The notes under the pieces: model-generated
The model's database searches: none
Seen by the model: the letters and a program-made list of their open reading frames with translations, nothing else
Told to the model about the DNA's origin: nothing
NCBI GenBank assembly: GCA_031963465.1
Contig: JASSUG010000001.1
Span: 248,001-312,000, forward strand
Reading direction: 5' to 3'
Length of the DNA stretch: 64,000 nt
Source: Mycoavidus cysteinexigens_B
GTDB lineage: Bacteria; Pseudomonadota; Gammaproteobacteria; Burkholderiales; Burkholderiaceae
Made by a program: the position numbers and the translations under genes
Part shown: one piece after another, positions 27,716 through 34,488 of the stretch
How positions within the stretch are numbered: position 1 is the first letter of the stretch
Layout of the letters: each line of letters opens with the position of its first letter

Positions 27716-27908
27716 ACTTGATTTTGTCATTTCCATCACCTAAGCTAAATTTATAGTTGTCTTGAAAGAAAAATAATCACCTTATCCTATAGTTATATGT
27801 TCTTTTTTTTGAGATATAAATCATTGGAAGCCTATTAATTCATAGTCATTGGCTAATTCATTCAAATTGGGATTTGTTTTAGTTATTTTTTAGTTCAAGG
27901 AGATAGGA
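27716..27908 (+). promoter_or_regulatory. conserved AT-rich leader of cassette copy 1
   Basis: About 190 bases that align with 49256-49443 almost base for base in places (CTTGATTTTG, CACCTA, AAATTTAT, AAGAAAAATAAT, TTTAGTTCAAGGAG). Conservation of the non-coding DNA suggests promoter or regulatory content. I cannot fix a -35/-10 pair with correct spacing. It ends in AAGGAG before the gene. Confidence 0.6.
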
Positions 27909-28757
27909 ATGGGTGCCGTAGAAAGTGTTCTTCGTGAAGTAGAGAAAGTAACCATAAGGCCTTTGGGCGAAGTGGCGCGGGAAGTTGAGAAAGTGACGGT
28001 AAGGCCCTTAGGGGACGTCGCACGCGGTGTAGAGAAGGTGACGATTAGGCCCTTAGGAGAAGTCGCCCGTGGCGTAGAGAAGGTGACGATTAGACCTTTA
28101 GGCGAGATCGCGCGTGAATTAGAGAAAGTAACCATAAGGCCCTTAGGAGAAGTCGCGCGTGGCATAGAAAAAGTGACGATAAGGCCGTTGGGGGAGATTG
28201 CCCGTGATTTGGAAAGAGCGTTAGTAAGGCCTTTAGGAGGGATTGCAAGTAGAACCGTTTTGCTCATGGAGCGATTGATACATGTAGTCGAGCATAAATC
28301 ATCTATGGGACCAAACATAGACGATAGACAGGCTTATAAAGAAACTCTGGATGAAATGGCTGCAGAGGTGGGGCAATTGCGAGAAGATATAAATGAAGCA
28401 GTAACCGAAACCCCGCCAGCCGAAACAGATAATCTAAGGTTTTTAGGTGAAATAGATAGATTGGCGGGTATCCTAGGGAACAATGTAGGGCAACTTCAAG
28501 ATAATGAAGAAATTTTGCAAAGTAATGAAGAAGTTCTTCAAATAAATGCAGAGCTTATTGAAGACCGTGAAGCGGCTCGTCGAGATAACCAGGAACTTGT
28601 CGCTGAAAATCAGAATCTTAGGGAGCGGTTAAATTTTTTAGAGGCTAGAATTTTTGAGGCTATGACAGAGGAAAATAATAGTACTCAATCAGATGCTTAT
28701 ACTAGTGATAGTAATGAAGGTTATGATGGCCATATTCCTCAAGCAAATTTTGCTTAA
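27909..28757 (+). CDS. 15-residue-repeat / coiled-coil protein, cassette copy 1 (unknown family)
   Basis: 282 residues, not a family I recognise. Residues 7-111 are seven tandem copies of a 15-residue unit near VARGVEKVTIRPLGE. A hinge (IASRTVLLMERLIHVVE) leads to an acidic helical part with coiled-coil character (about 140-240, NEEILQSNEEVLQIN, ENQNLRERLNFLEARI) and a short acidic, Ser/Asn-rich tail. There is no signal peptide, so it is probably cytosolic. The partner lipoprotein lies 55 bases downstream. A close relative (257 residues, six repeats) is at 49444-50217. AAGGAG precedes the ATG. The gene appears more A+T-rich than the housekeeping genes. Confidence 0.85.
   Translation: MGAVESVLREVEKVTIRPLGEVAREVEKVTVRPLGDVARGVEKVTIRPLGEVARGVEKVTIRPLGEIARELEKVTIRPLGEVARGIEKVTIRPLGEIARDLERALVRPLGGIASRTVLLMERLIHVVEHKSSMGPNIDDRQAYKETLDEMAAEVGQLREDINEAVTETPPAETDNLRFLGEIDRLAGILGNNVGQLQDNEEILQSNEEVLQINAELIEDREAARRDNQELVAENQNLRERLNFLEARIFEAMTEENNSTQSDAYTSDSNEGYDGHIPQANFA
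27927..28241 (+). repeat. seven 45-bp tandem repeats in cassette copy 1
   Basis: Each unit encodes 15 residues with consensus [VI]AR-x-[VLI]EKVTIRPLGE. The first six are close copies; the seventh (ERALVRPLGG) is diverged. Copy 2 of the gene has six units. Confidence 0.95.
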
Positions 28758-28763
28758 TTCATT

Positions 28764-28795
28764 TTTTTCATTATCACTTTTATGATAATGAAAAA
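28764..28795 (+). repeat. strong intercistronic hairpin in cassette copy 1
   Basis: Arms TTTTTCATTATCA and TGATAATGAAAAA (13 bp, perfect) with a 6-base loop lie between the repeat gene and its lipoprotein partner. It could attenuate or stabilise the message. No clear ribosome site follows before the lipoprotein start. Confidence 0.75.
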
Positions 28796-28812
28796 TTTAA
28801 ACTGCTATTAAA

Positions 28813-29475
28813 ATGATGATGCGACCTATTTTTATTTCAATACTATTATTTAGTATCCCTTTTATAAGCTGTGGTGGTGATAATAAGGGAGGGGATAATG
28901 CCAGTTTCGCCCAGCAACCGCCTACGCCAGGGGTTAGTAAGGGAGAAATAAGATCCTTAGCAGAAATTACAGATGACCTAGAAAAAGTGACCATTGATTC
29001 CTATGTTGTAGATGGCGACCAAGACCCTTTGGGAAATATAGCATGCGACTTAAAAAAATCTCTGCCTAAACCTTTAGGGGAGTTTTCTAGCAAGCTGATC
29101 TTGCTGAATAAACGTTTAATAACGGTATTTAAACGTGGCTTGTATATGGGCAATCGGGAAAGTGTTCTCAATCAAATCTTGGACGATGCACTAAAATTAA
29201 AATTAGAGATTAATGAAACGGTATCGACAATATCAGGAACTGAAGATAATAGATTGGAATTTCTACAAGGATTGAGTAGGGCAGTTGAAAAAACCCGAGT
29301 CAATACGGTATCTCTTGATAAAAAGTGGAAAGAAATTACTGAGCATGATGCAGCACTTCAATATAATCTAAGTCTTGTATCTGAACAAGAAGACCTAAAG
29401 AAAAAAATTAAATTTAAATCTGATTTATTGACAGCTACAAAATTAATGTATGAGCTTATAAGAAAGTTGAGTTAA
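28813..29475 (+). CDS. cassette lipoprotein, copy 1 (unknown family)
   Basis: 220 residues. The signal peptide MMMRPIFISILLFSIPFISC ends in a lipobox-like FISC followed by GGDNKGGDN, so a lipoprotein is likely, although F at -3 is unusual. The mature part holds two degenerate copies of the partner's 15-residue unit (DLEKVTIDSYVVDGDQDPLGN and DLKKSLPKPLGE), then LLNKRLITVFKRG, EINETVS and a coiled-coil end. The whole layout parallels the upstream repeat protein, so both probably arose by duplication. Copy 2 is at 50282-50973. Function unknown; envelope-anchored partner of the upstream protein is an inference. Confidence 0.8.
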   Translation: MMMRPIFISILLFSIPFISCGGDNKGGDNASFAQQPPTPGVSKGEIRSLAEITDDLEKVTIDSYVVDGDQDPLGNIACDLKKSLPKPLGEFSSKLILLNKRLITVFKRGLYMGNRESVLNQILDDALKLKLEINETVSTISGTEDNRLEFLQGLSRAVEKTRVNTVSLDKKWKEITEHDAALQYNLSLVSEQEDLKKKIKFKSDLLTATKLMYELIRKLS

Positions 29476-29637
29476 TTGTAATAGGCTGTGTACGGGTGTG
29501 ACACTCATTTCCGCTCCTGCTTGTCCCCATGCCACTCTCACAAATAGCAACTTGCTTAGGGTGCACTCACTATTACTAACGCCGCCTCTGGATTATGCTG
29601 GCAACGTACAGAGTTGATGGGTTTTAAAAAAACACCC

Positions 29638-29668
29638 ATTCACCCTTCTTTATCTCAAAAGGGTGAAT
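29638..29668. terminator. hairpin downstream of cassette copy 1
   Basis: Arms ATTCACCCTT and AAGGGTGAAT (10 bp) flank an 11-base loop. It lies between the converging lipoprotein and aminomutase genes, 160 bases after the lipoprotein stop. There is no T-run. The remainder of 29476-29755 shows no gene. Confidence 0.45.
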
Positions 29669-29715
29669 AGGTCTTATGCCATCGCTGATTAAAGCAATTT
29701 TTAATCAATGATTCC

Positions 29716-29774
29716 AAATTGTTCTAAGATATTTTGCGTAGTATTTTAAATTGCTCTAAGACGCTTTGCGTAGT
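29716..29774. repeat. imperfect 27-bp direct repeat at the end of the aminomutase gene
   Basis: 29716-29742 and 29748-29774 match at about 23 of 27 positions (both contain CTAAGA and TTTGCGTAGT). The right copy is the last codons of the gene (LRKAS, stop); the left copy would read LRKIS and stop, so the gene's 3' end has been duplicated. Confidence 0.7.
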
Positions 29775-31153
29775 TCGCGCGGGGTAAATTTGATCACCGA
29801 ATGCGTCGGGTGGCTTGTGTTTGATCTAATATTTGTAGGAGCCTTTTCTTCTGTCTCAAAGAAAAAACGTTTCTCGCCAAAAGCCGGCACTAAGCCATCT
29901 AGCCACGTGGCCTTTGGGTCGAATTTCGCATAGAAAGGCCGGCGTACCCAATCTGGGTTGCGGGCTTGCAGAAACTGTAGCGCAAATACCTTTTCGTCGC
30001 GAATATTCACGATACCATCTACCACCACTTTACCCGGAAACGCGCTCATTGACGGGCCGCGCACGGTGCGAGCTAGACCAGAGACGGTTTGATAAGCTGC
30101 CTGAAAAATCTCATACGCTTTGGCCAGCGGCATTTGAAAATATTCATGGGGTCCGGTATCGCGCTCAACAAACATATAGTACGGAATGGCCCCTAGGCGA
30201 ACGCCGAGTGTCCATAATTCGGCCCATGCTTTAGCGTCGTCATTGATGTGGCGGATTAATGGAGACTGCATCCGCACCGTAGCGCCGGTTGACAGAATAC
30301 GCTTAAGCGCTTTTTGCGCCATCTCTTGGCGCAATTCAACCGGGTGATTGTAATGGCCCATGAGTGCCAGGTTTTTACCTGCCTTGACGACCTTCTCGAA
30401 AAGGCGCAATAAATCGTCGGCATCTTTATCAGTTACAAACCGCTGTGGCCAGTAAGCAACCGATTTAGTCCCAATACGAATATTTTGAATATGCTCGAGT
30501 TCTGGATCGAGTAGTGGCTCAATGTACCCAGTCAGCGAGCGGGTGTTCATAATGAGGGGATCCCCCCCAGTAATCAGTACATCCGTGACTTCTTTATGTT
30601 GCTTGAGATAGGAAACTAATTCGTTTGATTCTCTCGCATCGAACTTGAGGCCTTCCATGCCCACAAACTGTGGCCAGCGAAAGCAGAATGTGCAATAAGC
30701 ATGGCAGGTTTGTCCGGCGCTTGGAAAGAACAATACAGTCTCTTTATATTTATGCTGTAGGCCCTGAACCGGGCTGCCATCCAGCATAGGTACGTTGTGT
30801 GTCATTTGGCCGGCGGGGTGCGGATTCATTTGCAAGCGGATTTTTTTAACTTGCATTTCAATCGCCGCCTCATCTTTTTTGATGAGCACTAAATCCCGCA
30901 GATGAGCATATTCTGCGGGTGGCAACATGTCCTGATGAGGAAAGGTGAGACGATACATTGGATCGTCTGGCACGCGATCCCAATCAATCAGCTCGCTCAT
31001 CACATATTGATTCGTACGAAAGGGCAGGACACGCGAAACTACGAGTACCGCTTCGCGCAGTTCGGTTGGGATTTTTTCCCACTGCGGCGCTTGCTGGATG
31101 GATTGCCGGGTATAAGGCTTAAATTTCGGTGCAGCGAGAACCTCTTGAGTCAC
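29756..31153 (-). CDS. KamA-family radical SAM protein (lysine 2,3-aminomutase-like)
   Basis: 465 residues. The radical SAM cluster CHAYCTFCFRW (CX3CX2C) and GGDPLIMNTR are clear. The KamA family core also shows GTKSVAYWPQRF, MGHYNHPVEL and SAFPGKVVVDG, whose Lys could be the PLP lysine. Classical KamA enzymes interconvert L-lysine and beta-lysine. The length exceeds that of EpmB-type proteins, which makes an EF-P role unlikely. GTG start with AGGGG upstream. It follows an amino-acid permease by 55 bases on the same strand, probably one operon. The substrate is not certain. Confidence 0.8.
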   Translation of the reverse strand: MTQEVLAAPKFKPYTRQSIQQAPQWEKIPTELREAVLVVSRVLPFRTNQYVMSELIDWDRVPDDPMYRLTFPHQDMLPPAEYAHLRDLVLIKKDEAAIEMQVKKIRLQMNPHPAGQMTHNVPMLDGSPVQGLQHKYKETVLFFPSAGQTCHAYCTFCFRWPQFVGMEGLKFDARESNELVSYLKQHKEVTDVLITGGDPLIMNTRSLTGYIEPLLDPELEHIQNIRIGTKSVAYWPQRFVTDKDADDLLRLFEKVVKAGKNLALMGHYNHPVELRQEMAQKALKRILSTGATVRMQSPLIRHINDDAKAWAELWTLGVRLGAIPYYMFVERDTGPHEYFQMPLAKAYEIFQAAYQTVSGLARTVRGPSMSAFPGKVVVDGIVNIRDEKVFALQFLQARNPDWVRRPFYAKFDPKATWLDGLVPAFGEKRFFFETEEKAPTNIRSNTSHPTHSVIKFTPRELRKAS

Positions 31154-31208
31154 TTTAATATACCCCTATTCAGTCTGATTTTCTTAAGAATTGCGCTTAA
31201 ATCTCAGT

Positions 31209-32633
31209 TTAACGATTAGATGGGAGCTCAGGCTCCTCGCGGTGGCGATTGATAACTAAGCCCGTTACCGCCACAATCACTGCTAACGCTGAGGTGATCA
31301 GCATTTCCGTGCGGTGGTGAGGCTGGATAAACATGGCGAGTAAGATCCCAACGATAGCTACAATGACAATCCAAGTGAGCCATGGGAAGAGCCACATCTT
31401 AAGTTTTAGTTGCTCACCGTTGGCGAGTAGGCGCTTGCGTAAACGCAACTGAGAGACAGCAATGACTAAATACACTAACAACCCGATCGCGCCTGAAGTT
31501 GCGAGCAAGAAGGTAAATACTTGCTTGGGCATTATATAGTTGGCAATGACCGTTAAAAAACCGACGGCGGTAGAGGCAAGCACGGCGAATACTGGCACGC
31601 CATTGCGCGTTGTGCGTTGAATTGCAGCCGGGGCATCGCCACGCTGGCTAAGCGAAAAAATCATCCTTGAGGCAGTATATAGAGCAGAATTTAAGCAACT
31701 AATTAACGCGATCAGGACAACAATATCCACCAGTGCTTTCGCATAAGGGATATTAACTAACTCAAGCACACGTTGATACGCACCCATCTCTGGTAATAGC
31801 GGATCATCCCATGGCACTAACGAAATTACGATCAAAAGTGAGGCTAAATAAAAGATACTGATACGCCAGATAGCGGAATTAGTCGCGCGGGTGATTTGCC
31901 GGACGGGATTTTTGGATTCAACCGCAGCAATCGTCGCGACTTCCGCGCCAAATAAGCTAAACATGGCAATGACCATGGCTCCGATCACCGCCTCCAGACC
32001 GTTGGGCACCAGGCCACCCACTGCATTAGAAAGCGCGTCTATGCCGCTGACGCTGCTATTTGGCAGGAAGCCCATAATCGCGGCCGCGCCAATGCAAATA
32101 AAGATAATAATTGCGGTAATTTTGGTGAGGGCAAACCAGAATTCAAGCTCGCCGTAGTACGCGACTTTCATTAAATTGCTTGAAGTTAGCGCCGCAGTAA
32201 TCGTTAGAGCAAAGACCCAAGTGGCAATGTCTGGGAACCATGAATGTAAAATAATCGCCGCTGCAGTCGCTTCTAGCGGGATGACTAAAACTTTGCGCCA
32301 CCAATAAAGCCAGCCGATTGTAAAACCTGCCCAACGGCCAATGGCATGATCGGCATAAGTTGAAAAAGAGCCCGTATCCGGTAAAGCGACTGCCATTTCG
32401 CCTAACATCCGCATGACCAATAAAACGATGATTCCTGAAAGCAGATACGCAATGATCACAGCCGGCCCAGCCGCGGCAATCGCATGTCCAGAACCAACGA
32501 ATAAGCCGGCGCCAATCACGCCGCCAATCGAAAGCATTGCAACGTGGCGTTCCTTGAGCCCAGTATCGAGAACACCGCGAACTGCTGGCGCAGCAACTCG
32601 ACTGCCCAATGGTTTGGTCATGCCTTTCTTCAA
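31209..32633 (-). CDS. APC-family amino acid permease (GabP/AAT-like)
   Basis: 474 residues with about twelve spans. The N-terminal LKERHVAMLSIGGVIGAGLF and the MRMLGEMAVALPDTGSFSTY segment are typical of the amino acid transporter family that includes GabP and AnsP. ALISCLNSALYTASRMIFSL is also diagnostic. The TTG at 32633 has GGAG six bases upstream, better than the ATG at 32621. It precedes the KamA-like gene, so it may import the substrate of that enzyme; the specificity is not visible. Confidence 0.87.
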   Translation of the reverse strand: MKKGMTKPLGSRVAAPAVRGVLDTGLKERHVAMLSIGGVIGAGLFVGSGHAIAAAGPAVIIAYLLSGIIVLLVMRMLGEMAVALPDTGSFSTYADHAIGRWAGFTIGWLYWWRKVLVIPLEATAAAIILHSWFPDIATWVFALTITAALTSSNLMKVAYYGELEFWFALTKITAIIIFICIGAAAIMGFLPNSSVSGIDALSNAVGGLVPNGLEAVIGAMVIAMFSLFGAEVATIAAVESKNPVRQITRATNSAIWRISIFYLASLLIVISLVPWDDPLLPEMGAYQRVLELVNIPYAKALVDIVVLIALISCLNSALYTASRMIFSLSQRGDAPAAIQRTTRNGVPVFAVLASTAVGFLTVIANYIMPKQVFTFLLATSGAIGLLVYLVIAVSQLRLRKRLLANGEQLKLKMWLFPWLTWIVIVAIVGILLAMFIQPHHRTEMLITSALAVIVAVTGLVINRHREEPELPSNR

Positions 32634-32861
32634 TTTCTACTCCAATATTTTGAACGTCTCGTTAGAACATTAGCTATTTTTCTAACGTTAAATTAACCAG
32701 AGCTTTCCAAAACGATACCTTCGGTTCTGGAAAATACAATGCTCTAACTTATCTATATTTACCTGAAAAAGCGTAAAAAACCAGTAGATTCCCCTCTATT
32801 CTAGTTAAGAACCTATTAAAATGAGGACTTCGCGCAAAAAGCGCCAAGTCTAACAAAAATT

Positions 32862-34142
32862 ATGCCTTCATTCGAGTTCTTTTCACCCTGCCCGCGCGGC
32901 CTTGAGGCAGTATTCGTTGACGAATTGCATGAGATTGCCTTACATGCCGCTCTTGAGGTCGGCGCTTCGGTGCCGGGAGGCGTATATTTCACCGGCGGGC
33001 CCGCTGCTGCCATGGCCGTGAATTTGCACTCGCGTATTGCCAGCCGTGTCTTATTGAAAGTAGCCCAGCAATCTTATCACAATGAGAATGATCTCTTTGC
33101 GTTTGCGTCTGAGCAGGCTTGGGAGGATTGGTTCTCGGCACAACAAACCTTGCGCGTGGATATTACCGCGATGAAGACCGCACCCGTGCGCAATGTAGGT
33201 TTCGCGGCTTTGCGTGTCAAGGATGCGATCTGCGATCGCCTGCGCGCGGTAACCGGCGCACGACCTAATATTGATACCGCCACACCGGATGTGCGGGTAT
33301 TCGTTTTTCTGAGTGCCACAGAGTGCACGTTGTACTTAGATACAACTGGCGAAGCGCTGTTTAAACGCGGGTGGCGGCTTGATAAGGGCGCGGCGCCACT
33401 GCGCGAAAATCTAGCCGCGGGTATTTTGCGCTTGAGCGGTTGGACGCCTGCGTTACCGCTCTATGATCCAATGTGTGGCAGCGGTACCTTTATTATAGAG
33501 GCGGCCCAGATGGCGCTCGGTTTGGCGGCTGGAGGCGAGCGCCATTTTGCGTTTGAAAAACTCCAATCCTACGATATGAGCGCATGGCCTAGGTTAAAGG
33601 CAGCAGCGCTTGAGGCGCAACAGATAGCGCGTAGTCAGCACAGGGAGCTGCCTATATTTGGTAGCGATATTTCGGGTGATATGCTGGTTAAAGCCCAGGC
33701 TAATCTAGAGCGGGCTGGGCTTCGCCAGCTGTGGTTAAAGCAGGTTGATGCGTGTGCCATGGTAGCGCCTACGGAAACGCCAGGCATCATTGTCGCTAAT
33801 CCGCCTTATGGCGAGCGGGTCGAGGTGCGTGGCCAGGCGCCGCGAGCACGTAGCCAAGACCATGAGATGCAGACTGGACGCCGCGACCAGAACGAATTTT
33901 TTCGCGATGCGCAGCCAGACGAGGCTAGCGCCGAATTTTTTCGTGCTTTTGGCGATGCTCTTAAACAACGTTTTACGGGTTGGCAAGCCTTTGTTTTAAC
34001 TTCTGATCGTGGTTTGCCCGGCCAAATGCGTTTACGGGCAGCAAAACGGACCCCGCTTTTTAATGGCCCAATTGAGTGCCGGCTATTCCGCTTTGATCTG
34101 GTGATGGGTTCAATGCGCGAGCGGCGCTCCGATGAAGAGTGA
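32862..34142 (+). CDS. THUMP-domain 23S rRNA methyltransferase (RlmL N-terminal type)
   Basis: 426 residues with an N-terminal ferredoxin-like/THUMP part (FEFFSPCPRGLEAVFVDEL, about 1-160) and a SAM-dependent methyltransferase domain with YDPMCGSGTFIIEAA and the guanine-N2 motif NPPYGER. The family modifies 23S rRNA G2445 in E. coli RlmL, but the second RlmK domain is absent here, as in many betaproteobacteria. A charged insertion (about 325-352) follows NPPYGER. It stands alone, divergent from the permease operon. Confidence 0.87.
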   Translation: MPSFEFFSPCPRGLEAVFVDELHEIALHAALEVGASVPGGVYFTGGPAAAMAVNLHSRIASRVLLKVAQQSYHNENDLFAFASEQAWEDWFSAQQTLRVDITAMKTAPVRNVGFAALRVKDAICDRLRAVTGARPNIDTATPDVRVFVFLSATECTLYLDTTGEALFKRGWRLDKGAAPLRENLAAGILRLSGWTPALPLYDPMCGSGTFIIEAAQMALGLAAGGERHFAFEKLQSYDMSAWPRLKAAALEAQQIARSQHRELPIFGSDISGDMLVKAQANLERAGLRQLWLKQVDACAMVAPTETPGIIVANPPYGERVEVRGQAPRARSQDHEMQTGRRDQNEFFRDAQPDEASAEFFRAFGDALKQRFTGWQAFVLTSDRGLPGQMRLRAAKRTPLFNGPIECRLFRFDLVMGSMRERRSDEE

Positions 34143-34214
34143 TTCTATGATTTTATGCGACCCTACTTTATCTCAGTCTGCGGTCGCGAACCCCAAGCCG
34201 GCATGTGTAGTTGT

Positions 34215-34352
34215 TCATGGCAAAGCCAGACGGTAGAGTTGACGAATGACGCTGAGCCCGATTAGTATCCATAGCGTAGCTGGGATCATCAGTACATTGT
34301 GCGTTAAATGGCTAATTTCGTGCCATAAATAGAAGCTAGAGAGACTATACAT
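34215..34352 (-). CDS. possible 45-aa single-span membrane protein
   Basis: A short frame in the rlmL/NACHT gap starts MYSLSSFYLWHEISHLTHNV and continues into a hydrophobic helix (MIPATLWILIGLSVI) with a basic end (RQLYRLALP). The charge and membrane-span pattern suggest a real small protein, with an AGG-type ribosome site only. No family is recognised. The 34143-34488 gap holds nothing else but the hairpin at 34429. Confidence 0.4.
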   Translation of the reverse strand: MYSLSSFYLWHEISHLTHNVLMIPATLWILIGLSVIRQLYRLALP

Positions 34353-34428
34353 ATTTCAAACCTGTATAGAATGCGTCATTCATTTTGAATAGGATGTGGG
34401 TTCGTGATAGGTGGCTCAAGCAAGTGGC

Positions 34429-34466
34429 GATGAGGCGGCAAGGTTAAGACAGGGAGTCGCCTCATC
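34429..34466. repeat. inverted repeat upstream of the NACHT gene
   Basis: Arms GATGAGGCG and CGCCTCATC (9 bp, perfect) flank a 20-base loop and end 22 bases before the start of the giant gene. It could be a leader hairpin or an operator. Confidence 0.5.
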
Positions 34467-34488
34467 AGCTTGAAATGGAAGGTGTTGC

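Noticed and set aside
27927..28241. Could the 45-bp repeats be a CRISPR array?
   Set aside because: Units are contiguous with no spacers, in frame, and encode protein.
27890..28318. 142-residue open frame antisense to the repeat protein gene
   Set aside because: It is a mirror of the 45-bp repeats in another frame; no start signal, and its composition follows from the plus-strand gene.
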